Assembly (NCBI GenBank): GCA_963777725.1
Contig: CAVZRR010000020.1
Coordinates: 450,728 to 514,727, forward strand
Direction: 5' to 3'
Source: RPQJ01 sp963777725
Lineage (GTDB): Bacteria; Pseudomonadota; Gammaproteobacteria; Steroidobacterales; Steroidobacteraceae
DNA length: 64,000 bases
Shown: positions 1 through 11,093 of the stretch, piece by piece
Position numbering within the stretch: position 1 is the stretch's first letter
How the letters are laid out: each line of letters starts with the position of its first letter
The notes under the pieces: model-generated
Told to the model about the DNA's origin: nothing
Databases searched by the model: none
What the model saw: the letters and a program-made list of their open reading frames with translations, nothing else
Made by a program: the position numbers and the translations under genes

Positions 1-714
1 GGCCAGGCCCAGTGGCACCTGCCGCGACGTCGGTCGCAGGCCGCGGTAACGGGATCCGAGCAGGCCACCGCTGCCTTCCTGGTCGAGCTGGCCCATCGCG
101 CTTCCCGCGTACACGCTCACGCGATCCGGGGGCACGTGCTTCATCAACGTGTGCCAGTCGATGCCCAGCGAGCCGAGTGCATCGTTGGCGGCGAAAAGCG
201 CGATCTGGATCGCACGCGGGTGGCCGCGGCCCGGGTACAGCGACTTCGGATCGAAGCCGGTCGGCAGCTGCCCGGCGGCACTGACCTCGAGGGCCCGTGT
301 CACGGGAAGAAGAATCTCCGCGTCCTCGGACACGTCGATGCGAACGCGTCCGGCGACCGCCTCGCTGACCTTCCATCGCTCGGGAATACGACTGGGCAAG
401 TCCCGAAGTGACACGTAGAACGAGACCGGCCCGTGTCCCTGCGTCAGGCGAGCCTTGCAGTTCCAGGCGACATCGCCGGGGTCGAGGAACTCGGGCTCGA
501 GGCCTCGCACCAGCGTGTGCTCGAGGATGTGGCGGCGCTTTTCCGCATCGATCGTGCCCTCGATGCGCATCAGGCCTGCGAGGCTGCGAATGGTCCCAGC
601 CGCAAGAGTCGGTTCCAGCACGTCGATCACGGAGCGCCGGTAGCCGTGGTGAGCCGAACTCCGCCCGGCCGCATTGATGCCGCCGATGCCCGCGATGACT
701 GCCAGGGACTTCAT
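1..714 (-). CDS. fabY: Beta-ketoacyl-ACP synthase, FabY type (partial)
   Basis: This is the N-terminal 238 codons of a condensing enzyme; the rest runs off the left edge. It starts at ATG 714 with a GAGGGG ribosome-binding site, and the protein opens MKSLAVIAGIGGINAAGRSS. That opening matches the FabY class of Pseudomonas (about 630 residues), which primes fatty-acid synthesis by condensing acetyl-CoA with malonyl-ACP. The segment SVYAGSAMGQLDQEGSGG is typical of the region before the catalytic cysteine, and the active-site Cys and two His lie beyond the window. It is the last gene of a minus-strand series after gpmA, with a 110-base gap. A FabB/FabF assignment is less likely because of the AAGRSS N-terminus. 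The reading frame is open throughout. Confidence 0.8.
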   Translation of the reverse strand, partial: MKSLAVIAGIGGINAAGRSSAHHGYRRSVIDVLEPTLAAGTIRSLAGLMRIEGTIDAEKRRHILEHTLVRGLEPEFLDPGDVAWNCKARLTQGHGPVSFYVSLRDLPSRIPERWKVSEAVAGRVRIDVSEDAEILLPVTRALEVSAAGQLPTGFDPKSLYPGRGHPRAIQIALFAANDALGSLGIDWHTLMKHVPPDRVSVYAGSAMGQLDQEGSGGLLGSRYRGLRPTSRQVPLGLA

Positions 715-824
715 GAACAGCGGCCCCTCGGAAACGAGAATGGGAGCGGGTCAGGCGGTAGTCTAACCGCGACTCCGCGGTCGCCGTGCAGCCAGATGCG
801 GATCGCGTGCGACCCGCGCTGAAG

Positions 825-1667
825 CTACTTCTTCGCTTCGGTCTGCCGGGCGACGGCCTCCGCGCGAGCCTTGATCGCCTCGGCGTCGCCGAGGTAGCGG
901 CTCGAGATCGGCTTCAGCTTCGAATCGAGTTCGTACAGCAGCGGCACGCCGGTCGGGATGTTGAGCTCGACGATCGCCTGGTCGGTCATGCGGTCCAGCA
1001 TCTTCACCATGGCCCGCAGGCTGTTGCCGTGCGCGGCCACGAGCACATTGCGCCCGGCCTCCAACTCGGGCGCGATGCGGGCGTTCCAGTAGGGCAGCAC
1101 CCGCGCCAAGTTGCCGTGCGCCGCCACGAGCACATTGCGCCCTGCTACGAGCTCGGGCGCGATGCGGGCGTTCCAGCAGGGCAGCACCCTCGCCAGCGTG
1201 TCCTTCAGCGATTCCGATGACGGCAGCTCGGCCGGATCGACCTGTGCGTAGCGGCGGTCGAATCGCGGATGCTGCGGATGGCTCGAGTCGAGCGGCGGCG
1301 GCGGAATGTCGTAGCTGCGCCGCCAGACCTTGACCTGCTCGGCGCCGTGCTTCGCGACGGTCTGCGCCTTGTCCAGGCCCTGCAGCGCGCCGTAGTGGCG
1401 CTCGTTGAGGCGCCAGCTGCGCTCGACGGGCAGCCACATCATGTCCATCTCGTCGAGCGCGATCCACAGCGTTCGGATGGCGCGCTTCAGCACCGACGTG
1501 AACGCAAGGTCGAACGCGATGCCTTCGGCCCGCAGCAGCTGGCCGGCTTCCCTGGCCTCGACGAGCCCCTGCGCCGAGAGGTCCACGTCGATCCAGCCCG
1601 TGAACAGGTTCTCGAGGTTCCAGATGCTCTGGCCGTGGCGCAGCAGGACGAGTTTGCCGGTGCTCAT
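825..1667 (-). CDS. gpmA: 2,3-bisphosphoglycerate-dependent phosphoglycerate mutase with internal duplication
   Basis: Interconverts 3- and 2-phosphoglycerate in glycolysis and gluconeogenesis, in the cytoplasm. The catalytic motif LVLLRHGQSIWN puts the phosphorylated His at residue 11, NERHYG gives Glu89, and AAHGN gives the second His. The start is ATG 1667 (MSTGKLVLL); the open frame upstream to 1724 is not family-like. The protein has 280 residues, whereas the family usually has about 250. The excess is one 29-residue tandem duplication: residues 158-186 and 187-215 differ at only two positions, and each carries an AAHGN (His184 and His213). The two DNA copies differ at 10 of 87 bases. 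The C-terminal part after the second copy is normal (SLRAMVK, LNIPTGVPL). Whether the enzyme folds and works is unknown. Confidence 0.92.
   Translation of the reverse strand: MSTGKLVLLRHGQSIWNLENLFTGWIDVDLSAQGLVEAREAGQLLRAEGIAFDLAFTSVLKRAIRTLWIALDEMDMMWLPVERSWRLNERHYGALQGLDKAQTVAKHGAEQVKVWRRSYDIPPPPLDSSHPQHPRFDRRYAQVDPAELPSSESLKDTLARVLPCWNARIAPELVAGRNVLVAAHGNLARVLPYWNARIAPELEAGRNVLVAAHGNSLRAMVKMLDRMTDQAIVELNIPTGVPLLYELDSKLKPISSRYLGDAEAIKARAEAVARQTEAKK
1024..1197 (-). repeat. Two-copy 87-bp direct tandem repeat inside gpmA
   Basis: The copies are 1024-1110 and 1111-1197. They are in frame and 77 of 87 bases identical. Six of the ten differences are silent, three cause two amino-acid changes (Cys/Tyr and Val/Glu), and one falls in the codon at the junction. 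Each copy encodes the strand-loop that holds the second catalytic histidine. Confidence 0.95.
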
Positions 1668-1698
1668 GATGGGTTCGTCGGTCGGGTTGATGAGGCAC

Positions 1699-2549
1699 TT
1701 ATAGCAACGTCGAATCGGGCGCACCAGACGGGAATATCGCGATCGTCAGGTGGTCGAATGCGCGTCCAACCCAGCCTCGCAGCGCTGTGCGACCGGTACG
1801 CACGGTCTCGGCCCAACGGGCCCGGTTCGCGGCGGCGGCCTGGCGTGGGGCGGGCGCGTGCGACAGGTGCCAGGCCAGCGCAGCGAAAACCAGTGTCTGC
1901 CGTCGGATACCCGTGTTCTCGAGTCGTGCGCAGAGTTCCTTGTCCTCGGAACCCCAGCCGATCATCGCCTCGTCGAAGCCGTTGACGGTCTCGAGATCCT
2001 CGCGCCAGAAGCCCTGGTTGCACGACTTGACGGCGATCACGCCGTTGGCGACGGTGCGCAGCGCGCGGGCGAGGGCGGGTACCCGCACCGCGTAACTGCG
2101 TCGTGTGATGCCGAGCCCCGCGCGCCGTCGGACCCGGCAGCGGCGCAGCCGGATCGAGCAGACCGGCGTGTCGCGCCTTCGTCGAGCTGGATCCGCACAC
2201 CCTGGCTGTAGTAACCGCGACGCGCGAGGTCGATGTGGTCGGCGAGGAAGTGCGGATGCACGACCATGTCACCGTCGAGCAGCACCACGTATTCGCAGCG
2301 CGTCAGTGCGATCGCGACATTGCGGATGCGTCCGGCCCGGAAGCCCTCGTGCGGCTGCCAGGCGTGCCGCACCGGATAGGTCGCTGCCGCCGCGTGACGA
2401 TCGACGACGGCCGCCGTCGTGGCTCCGGAGCCGTCGTCGGCGACGATCAATTCGTCCGGCGGACGCTGCTGGGACGCGACGCCCGCGAGCACCCGAGCCA
2501 GCGCATCGGGTCGTTCATGCGTCGTGACGACCAGGCAGCAGCGTGTCAC
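1699..2549 (-). CDS. Family 2 glycosyltransferase (frameshifted)
   Basis: A GT-A fold glycosyltransferase that probably acts on a cell-surface polysaccharide; the donor and acceptor are not known. The N-terminal part (from ATG 2549) reads LVVTTHERPDALARVL, then LIVADDGSG and VVLLDGDMVVHPHF, which is the metal-binding DxD region. The C-terminal part, in another frame, has NQGFWREDLETVNGFDEAMI followed by GWGSEDKELC, the galactosyltransferase-like C-terminal domain. The two parts are offset by two bases. A middle stretch in the third frame suggests two separate +1 events between about 2090 and 2190. The domain order is complete, so the gene was probably intact and damaged by sequence errors; true decay is possible. 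It lies 31 bases upstream of gpmA. Confidence 0.75.
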
Positions 2550-5500
2550 CGCGGCGCGACGGCGAGCCGCCGCAACGCCTGCAGCGCAACCGACAGCGAG
2601 GCGAAGTCGGCCACCGCCGGCTGCGCGCGGATGTCCTCGACGATCCCGCGCGCGTGCGCGGCGGCGGCGGCCTGCTGCTCGCGCCAGGCCTGTACCGCCT
2701 TGGCCGGGTCACGCTCGCGGGTCTCGGCCAGCACGCGCTGGGCGAGCTCGCGGTGCGCGTCGTACATCGCCTCGCGCAGGCTGCCGCGCGCCACGGCCTG
2801 CCAGTGGCCCTGGATGTCGAGTTCCTCGATGCGGCTGCGCAGCCAGTCCAGGCCGAACTCGGCGCCGATGCCGAAGTAGGCGCGTGCAGCCGCTGCGACC
2901 GAGATCCGGTGCGCCTGGGCGAGCTCGACGATGTCCGGCGCGCACTGCAGGGCGGAGCAGGCGGCCACGTGACGGGCGAGCGCCGGCGGGACGCCGGCTT
3001 CGCCGAGCGACGCAGCACGAGCGTCGAACGCCTGTCGCTCGAGGCCTTGCAGCCAGCTCGGCAGCGCGCCCGCGAGCTCGCGGATGCCGGGTCGCAAGCG
3101 GCCGACCTGCATCTCGATGCCGAGCGCGACGCGGTGCCGCTGCAGCAGCCAGTAGCTCACCTGCCGAATCAGCGACAGCGTGTCCTGCGCCATCGAGTAC
3201 TGCACGGTCGCGGCCACCCGGGTGTCGAGGCTCTCGATGTCCTGCCACAGGTCGCGGACCTCGAACGCCTCGCGGGCGATCGTGTAGGCGCGGGCCACCG
3301 CGGCCGCGTCGGCGCCGGTATCCTGCTTGGTGCGCGCGACGAAGGTCGGGCCCATGCGGTTCACGATGCTGTTCGTCGTCGCCGTCGCGATGATCTCGCG
3401 CTTGAGGCGATGGTCGCCGAGCCGCTTCGCGTACGGCTGGCTGAGCCGGTCGGGGAAGTAGCGGTCGAGCTCCTGGCCGAGGTAGGGATCCTCCGGCACG
3501 TCGGATTGGATCAGCTGGTTGTTCAGCGCGATCTTCGAATAACTCAGGATCATTGCGATCTCGGGCCGCGTGAGGCCCTGCCCGAGGCGGTGCCGGTCCT
3601 CGATCTCCTCTGCACTCGGCAGGTGCTCGAGCGCGCGATCGAGCAGGCCCTCGAGCTCGAGCGAGCGGATGAAGTGCGCGTGCTCGCCCAGGCGCTCGGC
3701 GGCCGCGACCTCGCAGCAGGCTGATGGCCTGGCTCTGCAGGTAGTTGTCGCGCAGCACGAGTGCGGCGACGTCGTCCGTCATCCTGGCGAGCAGGCGGTT
3801 GCGGGCGGCGCCGCGTCAGCTTGTCGCGGCGCTCGACGACGTCGAGCAGGATCTTGATGTTGACCTCGTGGTCGGAGCAGTCCACGCCGCCGGAGTTGTC
3901 GACGAAGTCCGTGTTGATGCGGCCGCCGGACAGCGCGTACTCGATGCGGCCGAGCTGCGAGAGCCCGAGGTTGCCGCCTTCGCCCACGACCTTGCAGCGC
4001 AGTTCGCGCCCGTCGACGCGCACGCCGTCGTTGGTGCGATCGCCGATTGCGGAGTTCGCTTCGCGGGCCGCCTTGACGTAGGTGCCGATGCCGCCGTTCC
4101 AGAGCAGGTCCACCGGCAGCTTGAGGATCGCGCGGATGATCTCCTGAGGTGGCACCCGGCTCGAGTCGAGACCGAGCAGCGCGCGGGCTTGCGGGCTCAG
4201 CGCGATCTCCTTGGCATCGCGCGGAAACACGCCGCCGCCCTTCGAGATCAGGCGCGTGTCGTAGTCGGACCACGAGGAGCGTGGCAGCGCGAACAGTCGC
4301 TCGCGCTCGCGGAAGCTGCGCGCGGCATCCGGATCGGGGTCGAGGAAGATGTGCTGGTGGTTGAACGCGGCCACCAGGCGGATGTGGCGCGACAGCAGCA
4401 TGCCGTTGCCGAACACGTCACCGGCCATGTCGCCGATGCCGGCCACCGTGAAGTCCTGCGACTGGGTGTCGACGCCCATCTCGCGGAAATGCCGCTTGAC
4501 GCACTCCCAGGCGCCCTTGGCCGTGATGCCCATCTTCTTGTGGTCGTAACCCGCCGAGCCGCCGGAGGCGAACGCGTCGCCCAGCCAGAAGCCGTACTCG
4601 GCCGCCAGCGCGTTCGCCGTGTCGGAGAACGAGGCGGTGCCCTTGTCCGCGGCGACGACGAGGTAGGGATCGTCGGGATCGTGACGCACGAGGTCGGCGG
4701 GGGGCACGACCTTGCCCGCCTGCACGTTGTCGGTGAGGTCGAGCAGGCCGCGGATGAACAGGCGGTAGCACTCGGTGCCTTCGCGCAGCACTTCCTCGCG
4801 GCTGCCGGAGGGGGGCCGCTTCGGCACGAAGCCACCCTTGGCGCCGACCGGCACGATCAGCGTGTTCTTGACGTTCTGCGCCTTCATGAGCCCGAGAATT
4901 TCCGTGCGGAAGTCCTCGCGCCGGTCGGACCAGCGCAGGCCGCCGCGCGCGACCTTGCCCATCCGCAGGTGCACGCCCTCGACGCGCGGCGAGTAGACCC
5001 AGATCTCGAACAGCGGGCGCGGCTTCGGCAGTCCCGGCACTTTCTTCGGGTCGAGCTTCAGCGACAGGTAGGCCTTGTGGTCGCCCGCCGCGTCGCGCTG
5101 GAAGTGATTGGTGCGCAGCGCCGTCGCAATCACGGCGCGGAACGCGCGCAGGATACGGTCGTCGTCGGGGCTGCGGACCTGCTCCAGCGCTTCGTCGATG
5201 TCTTTCGCCAGCGAGGCCTGCTGTGAAGCGCGGGTCTTCTCCGGCAGGCGCGGGTCGAAACGCGCCTCGAACAACCAGGCCAGTCGCGCGGCGAGATCCG
5301 GATGGCGGGTGAGCACCGACTCCATGTAGCGCTGGCTGAACGGCAGGCCCGTCTGCAGCAGGTAGCGGCACACGGCGCGCAACACGAGCGCCTGGCGCCA
5401 GTCGAGCCCGGCGGCGAGCACCAGCCGGTTGAAGCCATCGCTTTCGGCGCGGCCGTTCCAGACGGCGAAGAAGGCCTCCTCGAAGCGCGCGCCCGCCTGG

Positions 5501-7371
5501 TCCGGATCGAGCTGGCGACCGCCCGCGTGCGTGACCTCGAGGTCCTGGATCCAGAGTTCGGTGCCGTCGCCGTTGAGGATCCGGTACGGCCGCTCGTTGC
5601 GGATGCGCAGGTCGAAATTCTCGAGCAGCGGCAACATGTCGGACATCGCGATCGGCTGCCCGCGCCGGAACAGGCGCAGGTGCAACGCGTCCGAACCCAC
5701 GCCGCCGCGGCTCAGTGCGAGCCCGAGCGCGTCCGGGCCCGGGCCCAGGTCGGACAGTTCGAGCAGGTCGGGAATCGCGGCCGCGGCGGGCACGTCTTCC
5801 TGGTACGAGACCGGGAACGCGCCGGCGAACAGCCGCGCAAACTCGTCGGCCTGGTCCTGCGGCAGGCGCGCCTGCAGTTCCTCGCGGAGCCGGTCCTCCC
5901 AGGTGCGCAGCGTCTCGGCAATGCGCTGCTCGATGCGCTCGATGTCGGCCGTGATGTCCCGGTCCGGGTCCGTGCGAACCAGCATGTGCAGCCGCGCCAG
6001 TGCCGACTCGGAGATCTGGATCTGCGACTCGAGCGCATCGCCAGTGAGCTCCTCCATCAGGATCCGCTCGATGCGCTCGCGAGCCTGCGTGTTGTAGCGG
6101 TCGCGCGGCACGTACAGCAGGCACGAGAAAAACCGCCGGTAGGGATCGCGCCGCAGCAGCAGGCGGACGCGCCGGCGCTCGTACAGGTTCACGATGCCGC
6201 GGAACGAGCGCACCAGCTCGGCGATGCTGGCCTGGAACAGCTCGTCCCGGGGGTGGCTCTCGAGCACGTGCATCAGTGCCTTGCCGTCGTGGCTCACCGG
6301 CGAGATGCCGAAGTGGTCGATGACGCGCTGCACCTTGTGGCGCAGCAGCGGAATTTCGCGTGGGCTCGCGCTGTAGGTGGCGGACGTGAACAGGCCGATG
6401 AAGCGGCGCTCGCCCGTGACCCGGCCGCGCGCGTCGAACGTCTTCACGCCGACGTAGTCGAGATAGGTGGCGCGATGAATCGTCGAAACGGAATTGGCCT
6501 TGGTCACGACGAGCGCGACCGCCTCGCGGGCCTTGCGACGGACCTCGCCTCGCAGCAGCGTCGGCTGCGCGCGCGGCCGGCCGGCGCCGGTGCGCAGCAG
6601 GCCAAGCCCGGACTTCGCGACGGGCACCAGTCGGTCCACGGAGGGGCCGCGCTCGAGCCGGTACTCGCGGTAGCCGAGGAACGTGAAGTGGTTGTCCGCG
6701 AGCCAGTCGAGGAATGCGCTGGCCTCCTGTGTTTCGGCCCGCGACAGGCCCGGCACCTTGCGCGTCACGGCGACTGCGAGATCGCGGGCCTGCTGCAGCA
6801 TGGCCGGCCAGTCTTCGACGGCGACACGCACGTCACCGAGCGCGGCCTCGATGCGCGACCGGACGTGCTCGAGCTGGGCCGGGTCGGACGTCCGATCGAC
6901 CTCGATGTGCTGCCAGGATTCGGCGAGTCCGTCGCCCTCGGTGGCAATGGACTCGATCCGGCCGGCACGGTCGCGCCGCACTGCGAAAACCGGGTGCACC
7001 ATCGTGTGGATCGACAAGCCGCAGTTCAGCAGCACGATCGCCAGTGAGTCGACCAGGAAGGGCATGTCGTCCGTGACGACTTCGACGACGGTGCGGCTCG
7101 ACGACCAGCCGTCTTTCTCGACGGTCGGATTGAACACGCGCACCAGGGCTCGACCCGCGCGTCGCACGGCGCCAAATTCGCGATGCGAGGCGGCGGCCGC
7201 GGCCAGCGATGCGGCTTCGCTCGTCCGCAGGTCGGTCTCGTCGACACCGCGGTAGTACGACTGCACGAACTCCGGCAGCGAGCCCGGGAGCTTGCGGGCC
7301 CGTCGGGAGCGCGCCTGTGCGGCGATCGAATCGATCAGGTGCTTGCGTGCAGCCGGAATGGTGCCTGGCAT
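2546..7371 (-). CDS. gdhB: NAD-specific glutamate dehydrogenase, large (180-kDa) type (frameshifted)
   Basis: Oxidative deamination of glutamate to 2-oxoglutarate with NAD+. The span codes for about 1,608 residues, matching the roughly 1,600 of the large bacterial family. The N-terminal regulatory third starts MPGTIPAARKHLIDSIAAQA. The catalytic domain holds RGGLRWSDRREDFRTEI, VPVGAKGGFV and AGIGDMAGDVFGNGML, and the C-terminal domain ends near 2546. Two single-base insertions break the frame, at about 3805-3820 (after RRDKLTRR) and at about 3705-3715. Reading across them restores family sequence: LLARMTDD, then AAERLGEHAHFIRSLE, then GQGLTRPEIAMILSYSKI. The gene lies downstream of marR. Complete domains and +1-only breaks favour assembly error over a pseudogene. 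Confidence 0.92.
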
Positions 7372-7410
7372 CTCGTGGTTCCTTGGGGACGGTGTCCGCT
7401 TGGCGCGGAA

Positions 7411-7926
7411 TTATAGGCCAGCGCCGCGCCGCGCCGTTCGCGGCGGGCTCGAGCGAGATTGCTGCAATGCACCCGCGAGCGCCTCAGCCCGCTTCGTGAG
7501 CGTGTCGAGCGCGCGGTCGAGTGCGGCGCGCTCGGCGTGATCCATGCCGTCGAGCAGGTCGCGCTCGAAACGCAGCGCGAGCGGTGCGACCTCGCGATAC
7601 ACGGCCGCGCCCGCGCGCGAGACCGACAGGACGGACCTCCGGCGATCGTTCCGCGCGACCGCCCGGCGCAGGCGGCCGGCCCGCAACAGGCGCGTCACCG
7701 CGCGGCTGACCGCCACCGCATCCATCCGTGTCAACTCGGCCACCTCGGCGGCCGAAAGGCCAGGGTGGCGAGTCAACACGGCGATCACGCGCCACTCCGG
7801 GATGCTGAGGCCGAATCGCCGCCGGTAGGCATCCGCGATCGCGCTGCTGACGACGTTGGTCAGCACCGAGAGTCGGTACGGCAGGAATCGCTCGAGTTCG
7901 ATCGAATCGGGTTCGTCAGGCTTCAC
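7411..7926 (-). CDS. MarR-family transcriptional regulator
   Basis: A 171-residue winged-helix protein that should bind DNA as a dimer. The start is GTG 7926 (KPDEPDSIELERFLPYRL); an open frame upstream belongs to zapE. The helix-turn-helix covers the segment around LSAAEVAELTRMDAVAVSRA, and the wing is around RNDRRRSVLSVS. It lies 39 bases upstream of the glutamate dehydrogenase gene on the same strand, so it may control that gene, but no ligand or operator can be read from the sequence. Confidence 0.85.
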   Translation of the reverse strand: MKPDEPDSIELERFLPYRLSVLTNVVSSAIADAYRRRFGLSIPEWRVIAVLTRHPGLSAAEVAELTRMDAVAVSRAVTRLLRAGRLRRAVARNDRRRSVLSVSRAGAAVYREVAPLALRFERDLLDGMDHAERAALDRALDTLTKRAEALAGALQQSRSSPPRTARRGAGL

Positions 7927-8006
7927 GCGCGGGCACCGGCGGCGGCGACGCTTGCAAGTGTAACGATTGCGCTGCGCGATGCCAGCACCGTGCGAGGATC
8001 CGGACG

Positions 8007-9115
8007 TCAAGGCCGATGCGGGCGGGCCAGGTACTCGCGCGTCTGCATCTCGGCCAGCCGGCTCCGGGTGCGCTCGAACTCGAATGCGAGGCGCTCGCCG
8101 CGGTACAGCTGCTCGGGCGGAGCGTCGGCCGACACGACCAGCTTGACGCTGCGGTCGTAGAACTCGTCGACCAGCGCGATGAAGCGCCGGGCCGGGTCGT
8201 CCATGCTCGCGTCGAACACCGGCACGCGGGAGACCAGCACCGTGTGGAAGTCGCGCGCAATCTCGACGTAGTCGGCCGTGCCGCGCGGCCCGGCGCAGAG
8301 GGCGTCGAATTCGAACCAGATCACGTCGGAGGCAGCGGCTGCGGACCGGAATCGGCCGCCCCTCGACTTCGAGCGATCCGCCAGGCTCGCCCGCGGCACC
8401 GGCGATCTCCGCGAAGCGCAGCGCCAGCGAGTCGTCGACGAACGGGTCGGCGGCGTCGAGGTAGAGCGGGGCCTTCTCGAGCTGGCGCAGCCGGTAGTCG
8501 AGGCCCGCATCCACGTTCACGGTCTCGGTGCAACGCTCGATCAGCGCGATCGCCGGCAGGAAGCGGCTCCGTTGCAGCCCGTCGCGGTACAACTCGGACG
8601 GCGGCGCGTTCGAGGTGAACACGAGCGTCACGCCGCGCTCGACGAGGGCGGCGAACAGCCCCGAGAGCAGCATCGCGTCGGCGATGTCGCTGACGAACAG
8701 CTCGTCGAGGCATAGCACGCGCACGTCGCGGGCGATCTCCGCGGCGACCTGCTCGAGCGGGCTCTCGACGTCGCGCAACTGGCGCAGGCGGCCATGCACG
8801 TCCTTCATGAACCGGTGGAAGTGATCGCGCCGGGACGGCACCTCGAGGTGGGCGCGAAACAGGTCCATCAGGAACGTCTTGCCGCGACCGACCCCGCCCC
8901 AGAGGTAGATGCCGCGCACGACTGCGGGCCTCGGCGCGCTCCAGCGACGCGTGAGGCGCCCGAACCAGCCGGACTGCTGCGCGTGGGCCTGCGCGAGGCG
9001 CGACACGCAGGTCGTCGAGACGCGCGACGGCCTGCAGCTGGGACGCATCGGCCTGGTAGCCGTGCCGCCGCAGCGACTCCTGATACGCCTGCTGCAGGGT
9101 GCCTCGGGCGCTCAT
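8007..9115 (-). CDS. zapE: AFG1/ZapE-family ATPase (frameshifted)
   Basis: An AAA-type ATPase that in Escherichia coli modulates the FtsZ ring. The start is ATG 9115 (MSARGTLQQAYQESLRRHGY). The Walker A region is YLWGGVGRGKTFLMDLF and the Walker B region is VLCLDELFVSDIADAML; sensor-like FTSNAPPSELY follows. The C-terminus in a third frame reads ASDVIWFEFDALC through ARRFIALVDEFYDRSVKL to the stop at 8007. Net +1 shifts lie near 9005 and near 8345. The full-length product would have about 369 residues, the normal size. The gene starts 17 bases after the acetoacetyl-CoA synthetase stop and may be translated with it. Confidence 0.87.
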
Positions 9116-9132
9116 GGCGATCGGCTGCGCAC

Positions 9133-11090
9133 TCAGCTCGCGAGTTCGGGGCGGTCGCGGAAGTGCTCGAGCGCGGCCGGGTTCGCGAGCGCGTCGGTGT
9201 TGCGGACCGGCCGGCCGTGGATCACGTTGCGGACGGCCAGCTCGACGATCTTGCCGCTGATCGTGCGCGGGATGTCCGGCACCGCGACGATGCGGGCCGG
9301 CACGTGCCGCGGCGTCGTGTTGGCGCGAATCACGTCGCGAATCCGCTTCTCGAGTGCCGCGTCGAGTTGCGCGCCCGGACGCAGCCGCACGAACAGCACG
9401 ACCCGCACGTCGTTCTCCCAGTCCTGCCCGACGGCGAGGCTCTCGAGGATTTCCTCGAGTTTCTCGACCTGCCGGTAGATCTCGGCCGTGCCGATGCGCA
9501 CGCCGCCCGGGTTCAGCACCGCGTCGGAGCGGCCGAGGATCACGATTCCGCCGTGCTCGGTGACGAGCGCGTAGTCGCCGTGGCACCAGACGTTCGCGAA
9601 GCGCTCGAAATACGCGGAACGGTACTTCGCGCCGTCCGGGTCGCCCCAGAAGCCGATCGGCATGGACGGGAAGGGCGCGCTGCAGACCAGTTCGCCCTGC
9701 TGGCCGCGCACCGGCCGGCCCTCGTCGTCGAAGACCTCGGTCTTCATGCCGAGCCCGGGTGACTGGATCTCGCCGCGATGGACGGGCAGCCACGGGTTGC
9801 CGAGGCAGAAGCACGAGATGATGTCGGTGCCGCCCGAGATCGAGGCCAGGTGCAGGTCGCCCTTGATCGCGCGGTAGACGTAGTCGAACTGCTCCGGCGC
9901 GAGCGGCGATCCGGTGGACAGCACGGTGCGCAGCGCGCCTAGATCGAAATCGCGGCCGGGTGCGCCGCCGTCCTTCTCGAGGGCCGACAGGTACTTCGGG
10001 CTGGTACCGAACGCCGTGATCCGCTCGCGTTCTGCCATGCGCCACAGCACGTCGCGGTCCGGTGCGAACGGCGAGCCCTCGTAGAGGACCAGCGGTGCAG
10101 CCCGTGGCGAGTCCGCTGACGAGCCAGTTCCACATCATCCAGCCGCAGGTCGTGAAGAAGAACAACCGGTCGTCGGGCGTCAGGTCGGTGTGCAGCAGGT
10201 GCTCCTTGCGATGCTGCAGCAGCGTGCCGCCCACGCCGTGCACGATGCACTTCGGCACGCCGGTCGTGCCCGAGGAATACATCACGTACAGCGGCGCGTC
10301 GAACGGCACGCGAGTGAACTCCAGCGCAGCGCCCGCGCGGCCGAACTCGCCAAAGGCCACGGCGCCGCGCAATGCGCCGAGATCGGGTGCAGTGGCGACG
10401 TAAGGGATGACGACGACGCGTTCGACGGACGGCAGTCGCTCCAGCGCGCCACGCACGGGCCCCAGCGAGTCGATGGTCTTGCCGTTGTAGAAGTAACCGT
10501 CCGCCGTGAACAGCACGCGCGGCGCGACCTGGCCGAACCGGTCGAGCACGCCGTTGATACCGAAGTCGGGCGAGCAGGAGGTCCACACGGCGCCGAGGCT
10601 CGTCGCGGCGAGCATCGCCACGACGGACTCCGGCAGGTTCGGCAGGAAACCGGCCACGCGGTCGCCCGGTCCGATGCCGAGTTCGCGCAGTCCGGCTGGC
10701 GATCCGGGCCACCTCGCCGCGCAGTTCGCGGTAGCTCAGCTCGCGCCGTGCGCCGCGCTCGTTGCAGAACACGAGCGCGACGTGGTCGTCGGCGCGCGCC
10801 AGCAGGTTCTCGGCGAAATTGAGTTCAGTGTCCTCGAACCACACCGCGCCCGGCATGCGATCGCGGTGCTGCAGCACCGGCGCACGACCGGGCTTGCGGA
10901 TGACTCCGGCGAACTCGGTGAGCGCCGTCCAGAAGGCCTCGCGCTCGTCGACCGACCAGCGCCACAGCGACTCGTAGTCGCCTCGAGGCGCGCCGTGGTG
11001 GTCGCGCGCAAAGGCGGCGAAGCGCGTCAGGTTCGAGGCGGCGACGCGTCCGGCCGGCGGGGTCCAGATCGGCTCGGTCACGCGCGGCAC
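9133..11090 (-). CDS. Acetoacetyl-CoA synthetase (frameshifted)
   Basis: Activates acetoacetate to acetoacetyl-CoA with ATP. It is an AMP-forming acyl-CoA synthetase of about 652 residues, normal for the family. It starts at GTG 11090 (PRVTEPIWTPPAGR). The AMP-binding loop is YVMYSSGTTGVPKCIVHG; FTTCGWMMWNW and SISGGTDIISCFCLGNPW are typical of acetoacetate ligases. The C-terminal PRTISGKIVELAVR holds the conserved catalytic lysine. Net +1 shifts near 10695 and near 10095 split it into three frames. It starts 3 bases after the ETF-QO stop. Together with the thiolase at 14370-15551 it would convert acetoacetate to two acetyl-CoA. Confidence 0.9.
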
Positions 11091-11093
11091 CGG

